Source: an uncultured Oscillospiraceae bacterium
GTDB taxonomy: Bacteria > Bacillota > Clostridia > Oscillospirales > Oscillospiraceae
NCBI GenBank assembly: GCA_934659425.1
Contig: CAKUHU010000007.1
Coordinates: forward strand, 17,346 to 81,345
Length of the DNA stretch: 64,000 nucleotides
Reading direction: 5' to 3'
The first letter of the stretch is position 1, and every line of letters starts with the position of its first letter. A model generated the notes under the pieces. That model worked only from the letters and a program-made list of their open reading frames with translations, did no database searches and was not told where the DNA came from. A program made the position numbers and the translations under genes. Below, one piece after another: positions 8,146 through 18,800 of the stretch.

Positions 8146-8941
8146 GCGGGGGCTGGCAGAGAGCCGTCAGAAGGCTCAGGCCATTATCATGAGCGGCCAG
8201 GTCTATGTGAGCGGCCAAAAGGTGGACAAGGCAGGCGCCCCCACAGAGGAGGGCGCATCCATTGAGGTCCGGGGGGGCGGACTGAAATATGTCAGCCGGG
8301 GCGGGCTCAAGCTGGAGAAAGCCATGGAAACTTGGCCCATTTTGCTCTCCGGCGCTGTATGTGCTGACATCGGAGCCTCCACGGGAGGTTTTACTGACTG
8401 TATGCTCCAAAACGGAGCGGCCAAGGTATATGCAGTAGATGTGGGTTATGGCCAGTTTGCCTGGAAGCTGAGAACGGATCCCCGGGTGATCTGCCTGGAA
8501 CGGACCAATGCCCGGTATCTGACCCATGAGCAGATCCCCGATACGCTGGATTTTGCCAGTGTGGACGTGTCTTTTATCTCGCTGAACCTGATCCTGCCCC
8601 CGCTGCGGAGCTTGATGGAGACTGGGGCCCAGACGGTATGCCTCATCAAGCCCCAGTTTGAGGCGGGAAAGGAGAAGGTGGGAAAAAAGGGCGTGGTCCG
8701 GGACAAGGGAGTTCACTTGGAGGTGCTGGAGCACTTTTTGGACCATGCGGCGGCAGCCGGCTTTGTGGTGAGGGGGATCACCTATTCCCCGATCCGGGGG
8801 CCGGAGGGGAATATTGAATATTTGGGCTGGCTCTCAGCAGGCAGCGGAGAACCCTGGCAGGGAGATCTGCCCCTTGTGGTGGAGGCTTCCCACGCCCAGC
8901 TGAAAGAACATGAACCCAAAGCAGAGGAGGCGGGATTGTGA
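8114..8941 (+). CDS. tlyA: TlyA-family rRNA (cytidine-2'-O)-methyltransferase
   Basis: The 275-residue protein has an N-terminal S4 RNA-binding domain (about residues 1-62, KKRLDVLLFERGLAESRQKA) and an FtsJ-like methyltransferase domain with the SAM motif ADIGASTGGFTDC. TlyA proteins methylate rRNA ribose; in some species they are also called hemolysin A. A conserved KPQFEAGKEKVGKKGVVRD segment supports the assignment. It begins inside the dxs end, which implies coupled translation. Confidence 0.93.
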   Translation: MKKRLDVLLFERGLAESRQKAQAIIMSGQVYVSGQKVDKAGAPTEEGASIEVRGGGLKYVSRGGLKLEKAMETWPILLSGAVCADIGASTGGFTDCMLQNGAAKVYAVDVGYGQFAWKLRTDPRVICLERTNARYLTHEQIPDTLDFASVDVSFISLNLILPPLRSLMETGAQTVCLIKPQFEAGKEKVGKKGVVRDKGVHLEVLEHFLDHAAAAGFVVRGITYSPIRGPEGNIEYLGWLSAGSGEPWQGDLPLVVEASHAQLKEHEPKAEEAGL

Positions 8942-9801
8942 AGATCGTACTCAGTCCCAACCCTTACCGTGATAAGGGCCTGAAGGCCGCCCAGGGCGCC
9001 GAGCGGGTGCTGAAGGAGGCGGGGGCGGAGATTTGCATGTGCTTTCCCTTTGAGTTAGAGCGGGGGAATATAGAGGTGCCCAGCCATCTGAAATTTCTCC
9101 CCGCGGAAGAGGCGTTTCGGGGGGCAGATCTCTTGGTGTGCTTTGGTGGAGACGGGACCATCCTGCATGCCGCAAAGGACGCGCAGGCGCACCAGATCCC
9201 AATTTTGGGAGTCAACCTGGGCAGTGTGGGCTTCATGGCTGAGCTGGAGGCCTCTGAGATCTCCCTTCTTGCCAGGCTGACCCAGGGGAAATACCGACTG
9301 GAGGAGCGTATGATGCTGGATGTGGCAGTCCGGCGGGAGGGGCGGATTATCTACCGGGATCTCGCCCTTAACGACGCGGTGATTACGAAGGGGGCGGTGG
9401 CCCGGATCATCGACCTGGATGTAAAGGCTGACGGGGCTTTGGTGGACCGGTATTCCGGAGACGGCGTCATCGTCTCCACACCCACCGGCTCCACCGCTTA
9501 CGCCATGTCCGCCGGAGGCCCCATCGTGGAGCCTACGGCAGAAAATATCGTGGTCACGCCCATTTGCCCTCATGCACTTCACGCCCGGTCCTTTGTGCTG
9601 GATGGACACCGAAAGGTGGAGGTGAAAATGGGAAAGCTCTCCCGAAAGACGGCTTATCTGTCAGTAGATGGGGGAAAGGCCTTTCGCCTGGGGGGGAACG
9701 ACCAGGTGGAATTGTGCCGTTCCCGGTCCAAGTCGCGGCTGGTCAGACTGACAAACCGGAGCTTTTACACCGTGGTGAATCAAAAGTTGGGGAGGACATG
9801 A
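8938..9801 (+). CDS. nadK: NAD kinase
   Basis: The 287-residue enzyme phosphorylates NAD to NADP. The GGDGT nucleotide motif lies at about residue 70, the second signature (STPTGSTAYAMSAGGPI) at about residue 180, and ALNDAVI stands where many homologues have ALNE. GTG 8938 overlaps the tlyA stop. The order tlyA-nadK-argR-recN is conserved in many Firmicutes. Confidence 0.95.
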   Translation: MKIVLSPNPYRDKGLKAAQGAERVLKEAGAEICMCFPFELERGNIEVPSHLKFLPAEEAFRGADLLVCFGGDGTILHAAKDAQAHQIPILGVNLGSVGFMAELEASEISLLARLTQGKYRLEERMMLDVAVRREGRIIYRDLALNDAVITKGAVARIIDLDVKADGALVDRYSGDGVIVSTPTGSTAYAMSAGGPIVEPTAENIVVTPICPHALHARSFVLDGHRKVEVKMGKLSRKTAYLSVDGGKAFRLGGNDQVELCRSRSKSRLVRLTNRSFYTVVNQKLGRT

Positions 9802-9804
9802 CCG

Positions 9805-10257
9805 ATGAAGGGCAAACGGCAGCAGGAAATTTTAGAGATCGTTTCCGGCGGGGAGATCGAGACGCAGGAGCAGCTTTTGGAGCATTTGAGAGACCGGGGG
9901 ATCCACACCACCCAGGCCACGATCTCCCGGGACATCAAGCAGCTCCACCTGGTAAAGGAGCTGACCCCGTCGGGGATCTATAAATACGCGGTGTCCCAGC
10001 GAAAGGTGGCGCTCAACTTTGCTGGCCGTCTGCGGACGATTTTACGGGAGGGAGTCACCTCCTTTGATGTGGCCCAAAACATCGTGGTGCTCAAGACCAT
10101 GCCCGGCCTTGCCCCGGCTGCCGGTGCAGCCATCGACGGAATGGAGCTGCCAGACCTGGTAGGCTCTTTGGCGGGAGACGATACCGCCATTCTCATCATG
10201 CGTACCAATGAGGCGGCGGAGGAGTTCTGCGAGGAGATGCAGGAGATGCTCTCCTAA
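9805..10257 (+). CDS. argR: Arginine repressor ArgR
   Basis: The 150-residue regulator has a winged helix domain (about residues 1-70, KGKRQQEILEIVSGGEIETQEQL and TQATISRDIKQLHLVK) and a C-terminal arginine-binding trimerisation domain (GLAPAAGAAIDG, then GDDTAILIM). With arginine bound it represses biosynthesis. Likely targets in this window are the operator-like sites at 44105-44213 before argG. The gene starts three bases after the nadK stop. Confidence 0.95.
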   Translation: MKGKRQQEILEIVSGGEIETQEQLLEHLRDRGIHTTQATISRDIKQLHLVKELTPSGIYKYAVSQRKVALNFAGRLRTILREGVTSFDVAQNIVVLKTMPGLAPAAGAAIDGMELPDLVGSLAGDDTAILIMRTNEAAEEFCEEMQEMLS

Positions 10258-10305
10258 GAAAAGAGAGGCCCTGCTTCACCGGAAGAGACAAGGAGTGTGA
10301 GAAAG

Positions 10306-11997
10306 GTGCTCTCCATCCTTCATATTGAAAATATTGCGGTTATCCAATCGGCGGATATATTCTTCGGCCCTGGCTTCAACGCCCTGACCGGAGAGACCGG
10401 TGCCGGCAAATCTATTGTGGTGGACGCCATGAGTGCCGTCACCGGGGAGCGGACCAGCCGGGAACTGATCCGGACCGGCGCCCGCTCAGCCCTGGTGTCG
10501 GGCACATTTGCTGCGGTCCGGGACCTGCCTTGGTTTGCGGAGAATGGCCTGGGGCCGGACGAAAATGGAGAGCTGCTGCTCCAGCGGGAGATCATGCCCG
10601 ATGGCAAGAATCTCTGCCGGGTCAACGGTCGGCCTGTGACCGTGGCGCAGTTGAGGGCTTTGGGCCGGCAGCTGTTAAATATTCACGGCCAGCACGACGG
10701 GCAGCAGCTCTTGGATGAGAGTTGCCATCTGGAATATCTGGACCGCTTTGGCGGCATGGAGAAGCCGCTGGCGGTCTATCGGGAGTCCTACGGGAGGCTC
10801 ACAGAGCTGCAGAGGAAAATGATGTCCCTTCAGATGAATGAGGCAGAGAAAGCCCGGAAGGTGGATACCCTCCAATTTCAGATCGGGGAATTGGAGCGGG
10901 CGGGGCTGTCAGAGGGGGAGGAAGAGGAGCTCCTGGCCCGCCGGGACATCCTCCGTAACGCCGCTGATTTGGCCCAGGCCGCTCAGGGGGCCCACTATGC
11001 CTTGTCAGGGGATGACGATTCCGCCGGGGCAGTGGCCCTCCTGATGGAGGCGGAGCAGGCTTTGGAGCGGGTGGAAGGAGTGAGTCCTGAGCTGGACGCC
11101 CTGCGTCGGCAGCTTATCGAGTGCCGCTGCCAGGCCCAGGATGTGGCAGGGACCGCCCGCGATCTCCGGGGAAGTTTTGATTTTGAACCCGGCGAGCTGG
11201 ATGAGATCGAGAGCAGGCTGGATCTGCTCTACCGGCTAAAGAAAAAGTACGGCGGCAGTGTGGAAGAGATGATGGCCTATTTGGAGCGATGCCGGAAGGA
11301 ACTGGATGCGATTCAGTTTGCCGATGACACTCTCCTCCGGCTGGAGCAGGAGAGGGGAAAAGTGCTGCGGGAGGCGAAGGCCCTGGCGCAGGAGCTTTCA
11401 GCGGCGCGGAAGGCCGCCGGAGCATCGCTGGAAGAGCGCATCCAAACAGAGCTTGCCCAGTTGGATATGGCCAAAGTCCGCTTCCGGGTGGATTTTGCCC
11501 CGGCAGAGGGGGACAGCGGCTTGAATGCCGACGGCATGGACGCGGTGCGCTTTCTCATGTCGGCCAATGTGGGCGAGGATTTAAAGCCCATTCAGAAGAT
11601 CGCGTCGGGGGGCGAGTTGGCCCGGATCATGCTGGCTCTGAAAAATGTGCTGGCGGAGAATGATGATATTTCCACGCTGGTTTTTGATGAGGTGGACACC
11701 GGAGTTTCCGGCCGGGCGGCCCAGAAGGTGGCGGAAAAGCTGGCTCAAGTGGCCCGCCATAAACAGGTCCTATGTGTCACCCACCTGCCCCAGATCGCCG
11801 CCATGGCTGATGTCCACTTCTCTGTGGAGAAGGGGGAGCGTGACGGCAGGACCTATACAGCGGTGGAGTCCCTGGACCGTGCCCGCCGGCAGGCGGAGCT
11901 GGCCCGGCTGACCTCGGGGGACCAGGTGACTCAGGCGGCTTTGGACAGTGCTGGGGAGCTTTTAGACGGTGCGGAACGGTATAAGGAAAAGCTGTAA
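10306..11997 (+). CDS. recN: DNA repair protein RecN
   Basis: This SMC-like ATPase acts early in double-strand break repair. Walker A (GETGAGKS) is at about residue 30, the NIHGQHDGQQLLD Q-loop region near residue 125, a long coiled coil follows, and the signature SGGELARIMLALK with Walker B VFDEVDTGVSG lies near the C-terminus. GTG 10306 is preferred over the in-frame GTG at 10297 since AGGAG (10291-10295) is ten bases before it and the family starts close to the first beta strand. Confidence 0.94.
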   Translation: MLSILHIENIAVIQSADIFFGPGFNALTGETGAGKSIVVDAMSAVTGERTSRELIRTGARSALVSGTFAAVRDLPWFAENGLGPDENGELLLQREIMPDGKNLCRVNGRPVTVAQLRALGRQLLNIHGQHDGQQLLDESCHLEYLDRFGGMEKPLAVYRESYGRLTELQRKMMSLQMNEAEKARKVDTLQFQIGELERAGLSEGEEEELLARRDILRNAADLAQAAQGAHYALSGDDDSAGAVALLMEAEQALERVEGVSPELDALRRQLIECRCQAQDVAGTARDLRGSFDFEPGELDEIESRLDLLYRLKKKYGGSVEEMMAYLERCRKELDAIQFADDTLLRLEQERGKVLREAKALAQELSAARKAAGASLEERIQTELAQLDMAKVRFRVDFAPAEGDSGLNADGMDAVRFLMSANVGEDLKPIQKIASGGELARIMLALKNVLAENDDISTLVFDEVDTGVSGRAAQKVAEKLAQVARHKQVLCVTHLPQIAAMADVHFSVEKGERDGRTYTAVESLDRARRQAELARLTSGDQVTQAALDSAGELLDGAERYKEKL

Positions 11998-12041
11998 ATT
12001 CACCGGGGAAAGTACATATACTGACGGAAGGAGGGAGTGCG

Positions 12042-12956
12042 ATGACAAACTGGGATGATATGGAGCGAGAATTGAGAAGGATATGTCCCGGCCTGGAGCT
12101 GCGGCGGGAGGAGCCCATGTCCAAGCATACTTCTTTCCGGGTGGGCGGACCTGTGCGCCTGATGGCCCTTCCCCGAAAAAAGGGGGAGATCCAAGGGATC
12201 CTGAAAACGGCAAAGAGCATGGGGATTGTCCCCTTTTTCCTGGGCAACGGTACCAACCTGCTGGTGGCCGATGCCGGATATGAGGGCTTTGTCGTCAAGC
12301 TGGCCGGAGATTTTAACCAGGTACAGGAGGCCGGCGGCAACCTGACAGCGGGGGCGGCAGTGCTCCTTTCCCGGCTGGCTAATGCTGCGCTGGAGAGGGG
12401 ACTCACCGGGCTGGAATTTGCCCAGGGTATCCCCGGCAGCGTGGGAGGCGGAGTGAGTATGAACGCCGGGGCCTACGGCGGAGAGCTTGCCCAAGTGCTG
12501 GATTCGGTAACTGCGCTGGAACTGGATGGGACGAAGCGGGTGATCCCGGCCCGGGAGTGCGGCTTGGGCTACCGCCGGAGCATCTTTTCAGATGGGACGC
12601 GGCTGATCCTGTCGGCCAGCTTTGCCCTGACACCGGGGGACCGGGCGGCTATCAGCAGTCGGATGGCAGAGCTCGCCGCCCAGCGGAAAGCCAAGCAGCC
12701 CTTGGAATACCCCAGTGCGGGAAGCACCTTCAAGCGGCCGTCTGGCTATTTTGCCGCCGCCCTCATCGACCAATGCGGCTTGAAGGGGCTGACGGTGGGG
12801 GGCGCCCAAGTTTCGGAGAAGCATGCCGGGTTTGTCATCAACCGGGGAGGAGCCACCTGCAGCGACATTCTGAAGGTGGTGGAACAGGTCAAAAAGCGGG
12901 TCTTGGACGCCACTGGCGTGGAGTTGGAGCTGGAAGTCAAGACCCTGGGAGGGTGA
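12042..12956 (+). CDS. murB: UDP-N-acetylmuramate dehydrogenase
   Basis: This 304-residue FAD enzyme reduces UDP-GlcNAc-enolpyruvate to UDP-MurNAc in peptidoglycan synthesis. FAD-domain marks are GNGTNLLVAD and PGSVGGGVSMNAGAYGGE; catalytic-domain marks are YRRSIFS, PSAGSTFKRP and VSEKHAGFVIN. It is the type II form without the Tyr loop. GGAAGGAGGG precedes the ATG. It heads a murB-rapZ-yvcK-whiA cluster that links cell wall and central metabolism. Confidence 0.95.
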   Translation: MTNWDDMERELRRICPGLELRREEPMSKHTSFRVGGPVRLMALPRKKGEIQGILKTAKSMGIVPFFLGNGTNLLVADAGYEGFVVKLAGDFNQVQEAGGNLTAGAAVLLSRLANAALERGLTGLEFAQGIPGSVGGGVSMNAGAYGGELAQVLDSVTALELDGTKRVIPARECGLGYRRSIFSDGTRLILSASFALTPGDRAAISSRMAELAAQRKAKQPLEYPSAGSTFKRPSGYFAAALIDQCGLKGLTVGGAQVSEKHAGFVINRGGATCSDILKVVEQVKKRVLDATGVELELEVKTLGG

Positions 12957-12960
12957 ACAG

Positions 12961-13824
12961 ATGGAGTTTATTGTGATCTCGGGCCTTTCCGGGGCAGGAA
13001 AGAGCCAGGTGGCCTCTTTCTTGGAGGACATCGGATATTTTGTGGTGGACAATATGCCGGCCTCCCTCATTCCCAAATTTGCCGAGCTGTGCATGGCGGG
13101 GCAGGCCAAATATGACCGGGCGGCGATCGTCAGCGATATCCGGGGCGGACAGACCTTTGACGAGTTGTTTTCCGCTCTTTCCGACCTGGGAGAGATGGGG
13201 TGTGCCTATAAGATTTTGTATGTAGAGGCCAGCCCGGAGACCATTATTAAGCGTTACAAAGAGACCAGAAGGCTCCATCCCTTGACAAAAAACGGCCGTT
13301 CCCTGGATGAGGCTATCCACAGCGAACGGACGATCCTGGAGCCGGTGCGGGCCCGGGCGGAGTATATCATAGATACCACCAGCCTTTCCACGGCGAAGCT
13401 GAGGGGAGAGGTCCTGCGGCTTTTTGGCCCGGGCGGCCCTCAGAAAGCGATGAGTGTCAATGTGATTTCCTTTGGATTCAAATATGGCATCCCCATCGAG
13501 GCCGATCTGGTCTTTGACGTGCGCTTCCTGCCCAATCCCTTTTATGTCACCGAACTGCGCCACCGGACAGGGATCGACAAGCAGGTGTTTGACTTTGTCT
13601 TCGGCAATCAGCAGAGCAAGGACTTTATGACCTATTTAGAACAGCTCATCGCCTTCCTGCTGCCCCAGTACTTAGAGGAAGGAAAGGCGGCGCTGGTCAT
13701 TGCGATAGGCTGTACCGGCGGTCAGCATCGCTCGGTGGCAGTGACCCGGGCCTTAGCTGATTTCATCCGGCAGAAGGGATACGACGCCACGGAAAACCAC
13801 CGGGATATGACGAGGGCGCAGTGA
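12961..13824 (+). CDS. rapZ: RapZ/YvcJ nucleotide-binding protein
   Basis: The 287-residue P-loop protein starts with GLSGAGKSQVASFLEDIGY. The C-terminal domain carries DVRFLPNPF, LRHRTGIDKQVFDFV and GCTGGQHRSV. In Escherichia coli RapZ guides RNase E to a small RNA that controls glucosamine-6-phosphate synthase. In Bacillus YvcJ binds nucleotides and affects competence; the exact role in Clostridia is not known. It starts four bases after murB and overlaps yvcK. Confidence 0.95.
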   Translation: MEFIVISGLSGAGKSQVASFLEDIGYFVVDNMPASLIPKFAELCMAGQAKYDRAAIVSDIRGGQTFDELFSALSDLGEMGCAYKILYVEASPETIIKRYKETRRLHPLTKNGRSLDEAIHSERTILEPVRARAEYIIDTTSLSTAKLRGEVLRLFGPGGPQKAMSVNVISFGFKYGIPIEADLVFDVRFLPNPFYVTELRHRTGIDKQVFDFVFGNQQSKDFMTYLEQLIAFLLPQYLEEGKAALVIAIGCTGGQHRSVAVTRALADFIRQKGYDATENHRDMTRAQ

Positions 13825-14831
13825 TGGAGCAGAAGGCAAATCGCCGATGGGAGCACGGCCCCAAGGTGGTGGCCATCGGCGGGGGTAACGGTCTTTCCAC
13901 CATGCTCCGGGGCCTCAAGCAGCACACCAAAAACCTGACGGGGATCGTCACCGTGGCGGATGACGGAGGAGGCTCCGGCATACTCCGGGTGGACCTGGGC
14001 ATGCCGCCGCCGGGGGACATACGCAACTGTATGCAGGCCCTTGCCAATACCGAGCCGCTGATGGAGCAGCTTTTGGGCTACCGCTTCACAGAGGGGAGCT
14101 TGGCAGGACAGGCTTTTGGAAACCTGCTGCTGGCCGCGCTCAATGGGATCTCCGGCTCCTTTGATGAGGCGGTGGCTAAAATGAGCCAGGTCTTGGCTAT
14201 CACGGGACAGATTTTGCCTGTCACCAATGCCAATGTGTCCTTAGAGGCTACCTTTGAAAATGGGGCGGCCGTCGTGGGCGAGTCCAAGATCGCCGCATTC
14301 AAAAAAGCCCAGGACTGCCGTATCCGGAGGGTACGGCTCCTTCCGGAGCACCCAGCGGCGCTTCCTGCCGCATTGGAGGCGATCCGGGAGGCAAATCTCA
14401 TCTTGCTGGGGCCAGGCAGCCTGTATACCAGCATTATCCCCAATCTTCTGGTGGATGGGGTGGCACAGGCCATCCAGGAGAGCGGCGCTTTGTGCGTATA
14501 CATCAGCAATATCATGACCCAGGATGGGGAGACGGAGGGGATGACACTGTTTGACCATGTATCTGCCCTCCTGGGACATTCGGTCCCTGGTCTCATTGAC
14601 CTGTGTCTGGCCAACTCCGCCCCTGTGGCGAGCGAGCTTTTGGAGCGCTATCGGGAGGAGGGGGCGGGTCCCATTCAGGTGGACCGGAAAAAGGTCGAGG
14701 ACCTCGGGGTGGAAGTGGTGGAGCGGCCCATGATCTCGGGCGCGTCCCGCTATGCCCGCCATTCTCCGGACTGCCTTGCGCAGACCGTGATGGACCTCTA
14801 TGAGGAGCGGGCACACACCAAGATTTTTTAG
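13824..14831 (+). CDS. yvcK: YvcK-family gluconeogenesis/cell-shape factor
   Basis: The protein has the CofD-like fold: AIGGGNGLSTMLRGLK at the start, VADDGGGSG at about residue 45 and LGPGSLYTSIIPNLLV in the middle. YvcK/GlmR binds UDP-GlcNAc and helps direct carbon toward amino-sugar and wall synthesis on gluconeogenic media. ATG 13824 overlaps the rapZ stop; an in-frame GTG at 13821 would add one residue. Length (335) is typical. Confidence 0.93.
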   Translation: MEQKANRRWEHGPKVVAIGGGNGLSTMLRGLKQHTKNLTGIVTVADDGGGSGILRVDLGMPPPGDIRNCMQALANTEPLMEQLLGYRFTEGSLAGQAFGNLLLAALNGISGSFDEAVAKMSQVLAITGQILPVTNANVSLEATFENGAAVVGESKIAAFKKAQDCRIRRVRLLPEHPAALPAALEAIREANLILLGPGSLYTSIIPNLLVDGVAQAIQESGALCVYISNIMTQDGETEGMTLFDHVSALLGHSVPGLIDLCLANSAPVASELLERYREEGAGPIQVDRKKVEDLGVEVVERPMISGASRYARHSPDCLAQTVMDLYEERAHTKIF

Positions 14832-14855
14832 GGAAAGAGAGAGGGGAAAAGCCGG

Positions 14856-15749
14856 ATGTCTTTTTCCAGCAAAACCAAGAGGGAGCTCTGCAGTGCCCTC
14901 CCCGCCCGCCGCTGCTGTGCCCAGGCGGAGTGCTATGGCATCCTTCTCTACGCCAACCGTTTTGATAAGAGGGAGGCTCGGATTGTCACAGAGTCGGAGG
15001 ACTTTGCCGCCCGGCTTCCCGCTCTTTTCAAAAAAGCCTTTCACATTGCATTTGACCGCTTGCCGGAGCCAGGACCTGGTAAGCGAGTCTTTTCCATTAC
15101 CCAGCCGGACAAGCTCTCCTCCCTGTCCGCCGCCTTTGGATACGATCCGGCAGAGACGGTGGCCCACCATATCAACTTCGGCGTACTGGAGGAAGAACAC
15201 TGCCGCATTGCCTTTTTCCGGGGCGCTTTTCTGGCGGGGGGATCGGTCACAGATCCGGCCAAGGGCTATCACCTGGAGCTGGACACCTTCCACATGTCGG
15301 TGAACCGGGAACTTTCGACCCTCCTGCGGGAGGCGGGGTTTGCCCCCAAATCTGCCGCCCGGGGGGCCAACCACATGTCCTATTTTAAACAGAGCGAGGC
15401 CATTGCAGATTTTCTCACCGCCATCGGCGCTCCCTTGGCGGCCATGGAGTTGATGAACGCAAAGGCGGAGAAGGATATCCGGGGCGGGGTTAACCGACGG
15501 GTGAACTGCGATGCGGCCAACCTGGACAAGGCGGTGGATGCGGCCCAGGCCCAGTTGGAGGCCATCCGGAGACTGCAGGAGCGGATGGCCCTGGATGCGC
15601 TTCCCACGAAATTAGCGGAGGCGGCCAGGTTGAGGCTGGAGCACCCGGATCTGACGCTGGGCGAGTTGGCCGCCCTGTGTCAGCCGCCCATTACCAAATC
15701 ATCTTTGAGCCATAGACTGAAAAAATTAGCGGAATTGTCGGAAAAGTGA
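14856..15749 (+). CDS. whiA: Sporulation/cell-division regulator WhiA
   Basis: The 297-residue protein has an N-terminal LAGLIDADG-type domain without nuclease activity (SFSSKTKRELCSALPARRCC..., AFFRGAFLAGGSVTDP) and a C-terminal helix-turn-helix (LGELAALCQPPITKSSLSHRLKKL). WhiA influences cell division and chromosome segregation in Firmicutes. It follows yvcK by 24 bases, as in Bacillus. Confidence 0.95.
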   Translation: MSFSSKTKRELCSALPARRCCAQAECYGILLYANRFDKREARIVTESEDFAARLPALFKKAFHIAFDRLPEPGPGKRVFSITQPDKLSSLSAAFGYDPAETVAHHINFGVLEEEHCRIAFFRGAFLAGGSVTDPAKGYHLELDTFHMSVNRELSTLLREAGFAPKSAARGANHMSYFKQSEAIADFLTAIGAPLAAMELMNAKAEKDIRGGVNRRVNCDAANLDKAVDAAQAQLEAIRRLQERMALDALPTKLAEAARLRLEHPDLTLGELAALCQPPITKSSLSHRLKKLAELSEK

Positions 15750-15867
15750 GAAGAGAGCAGGCGAAAGGCGGCGCATATGAGGAGAGTTTGCCGCGGCACA
15801 TTTTTTGATGCAGATAGAAAAAATGCGGCTTATCCGATTAAGAAAAGAGCAAAAGGAGGTCCCACCG

Positions 15868-18800
15868 ATGTCCTTCGTTCATCTTCATAATCACACAGAA
15901 TATTCCCTGCTGGACGGCGCCTGCCGCATCACCAAATTGGTGAAGCGGGTGAAGGAACTGGGACAGAACGCGGTGGCGATCACAGATCACGGCAATATGT
16001 ACGGCGTGATCGATTTCTATAAGGCCTGTAAGGCGGAGGGAATCAAGCCCATCATCGGCTGTGAGGTCTATGTGGCCCCGCGGACCCGGTTTGACCGCAT
16101 CCATGAGTTGGACAGCTCCGCCCGGCACCTGATCCTCCTGTGCAAAAATGAGGAGGGATACCGGAACCTGTCCCATATGGTGAGTCAATCTTACACCGAG
16201 GGGTTCTATATCAAGCCCCGCATCGACATGGATCTCCTCCATCAGCGCGCAGGAGGCCTCATCTGTCTGTCTGCCTGCCTGGCGGGGGAGATGGCGCGGC
16301 GCCTGCGCAATGGCGACTATGAAGGGGCCAAGGTCCATGCGCTGGAGATGGATGCCATCTTTGGCCGGGGGAACTATTATTTGGAACTGCAGGACCACAG
16401 CCTGGAGGAAGACCCCACTGTGATCGCGGGGCTGGTCCGCATCCATGAGGAGACGGGGATCCCCCTGGTCTGTACCAATGATGCCCACTATCTGGCCAAG
16501 GAAGATGCCCGCAGCCAGGATATCCTGATGTGCATCCAGACAGGCAAGACGGAGGATAATCCGGATCGGATGCACTTTGAGACGGAGGAGTTCTACATCA
16601 AGAGTGAAGAGGAGATGGCCGCCCTTTTCTCAAAATACCCCGGCGCCATGGAGAATACCCAAAAGATCGCGGACATGTGCCAAGTGGAGTTTGAGTTTGG
16701 AAAATACCATCTGCCTGAATTCCACCTCCCCGAGGGGGAGAGCGATGGGGACGCCTACTTTGAAAAACTGTGCCGGCAGGGCTTTGCGTGGCGCTATCCC
16801 GATGCCCCCGAGGGCTATCAGGAACAGCTGGAATATGAGATGGGCGTCATCCGGAGTATGGGATTTGTAGACTACTTTCTTATCGTGTCGGATTTTATCG
16901 GGTATGCCAAGGCCCACGGTATCCCGGTGGGGCCGGGGCGGGGGTCCGCGGCAGGCTCTATGGTGGCCTACTGCATGAACATCACCGATGTGGATCCCAT
17001 GAAATACGGCCTCTTCTTTGAACGGTTTTTGAACCCAGAGCGGGTCACCATGCCGGATATCGATGTGGATTTCTGCATCCGCCGCCGGGGAGAGATCATT
17101 GAATACGTCCAGAGGAAATATGGCGCCGACCATGTGGCCCAGATCGTCACCTTTGGAACCATGGCCGCCCGGGCGGCCATCCGGGATGTGGGCCGGGTAC
17201 TCAATATGCCCTATGACCAGGTGGATCAGGTGGCCAAGCAGGTGCCATCCACCCTGCACATCACATTGGAGGAGGCGCTGAAACTTTCCAAACCTCTTCG
17301 GGACATATATGACTCAGATGAGCAGATCAAACTTCTCATTGACACGGCCCGGGCCATCGAGGGGATGCCCCGTCACGCGTCCACCCATGCTGCCGGAGTG
17401 GTCATTACCCGCCTGCCAGTGGCGGATTATGTGCCGCTGGCCAAAAACGATGAGTCGGTGGTGACCCAGTTCCAAATGACTACCTTAGAGGAGTTGGGAC
17501 TGCTCAAAATGGACTTTTTGGGGCTTCGGAACTTGACCGTGCTGGCAGATGCGGTGAAGCTGGTGGAGAAGGTGAGGCCCAATTTTACCCTGGCCGATAT
17601 ACCGGAGGGAGACCCGGAGGTCTATAAGATGCTCTCTGACGGACACACCTCAGGTGTGTTCCAAATGGAATCGACGGGGATGACAGGCGTGTGCGTGAGC
17701 CTGAAGCCGAAGGACATCGAGGACATCTGTGCCATCATTGCCCTCTATCGTCCCGGCCCCATGGACTCCATTCCCCGGTTTATCGCCTGTAAGCAGGAGC
17801 CTTCCCTCATCCGGTATAAGCATCCCTCCTTAGAGCCCATATTGTCGGTGACCTATGGCTGCATCGTCTATCAAGAGCAGGTCATCGAAATTTTCCGCCG
17901 GCTGGCCGGCTATTCCTTGGGGCAGGCGGATATGATCCGGCGGGCCATGAGCAAGAAGAAGGCCAAGGACGTGGAGCGGGAGCGGGGCGCCTTCCTCCAC
18001 GGCGATCCTGAGCGGAATATCATCGGCTGTGTCGCCAACGGGATACCAGAAGAAGTGGCACAGAGCATCTATGACGAGATCTACGATTTTGCCAACTACG
18101 CCTTCAATAAGGCCCACTCTCTGGCCTATGCCATTGTCGCTTACCAAACGGCCTGGTTTAAATGCCACTATACCAAAGAGTATATGGCGGCCCTTTTGAC
18201 CTCCGTGCTGGATTACAGTGAAAAAGTGGCTGAGTATATTGGGGAGTGCAAGAACTGCGGCATCCAACTGCTGCCGCCCGACGTGAACCAGTCGGGAGCC
18301 GACTTTACCGCAGTGGCGGAGGGGCTCCGGTTTGGCCTGGCGGCGGTCAAAGGCGTGGGCCGGGGGTTTGCCCTTCAGGTCATTGCCCAGAGGGAGGAGG
18401 GGGGGCCCTTTACCTCTCTGCCTGATTTTTGTCAGCGGATGTTTGGCAATGACTGCAATAAGCGGGTGGTGGAGAGCCTGATCAAATGCGGGGCGTTTGA
18501 CAGCTTGGGAGCCCGCCGCTCTCAGCTTTTGGCAGTGGCCGAGAGAGTCATGGATATCATTGCCAAAAGTCGAAAAAATATGGTGGAAGGACAGTATGAC
18601 CTCTTTGGCGGCTGCGGGGACAGCTTTGGTGCAGCCCCTGAGGTGCCCTTGCCCGATGTGCCGGAATTTTCCCGGCAGGAGCGGATGAAAATGGAGAAGG
18701 AGACCACGGGCCTCTATCTCACGGGACATCCGATGGATGACTACCGGGAGGCGGTGAAACAGTACCGGGCCTCGCCCATGGGGGCGATCTTGTCAGATTT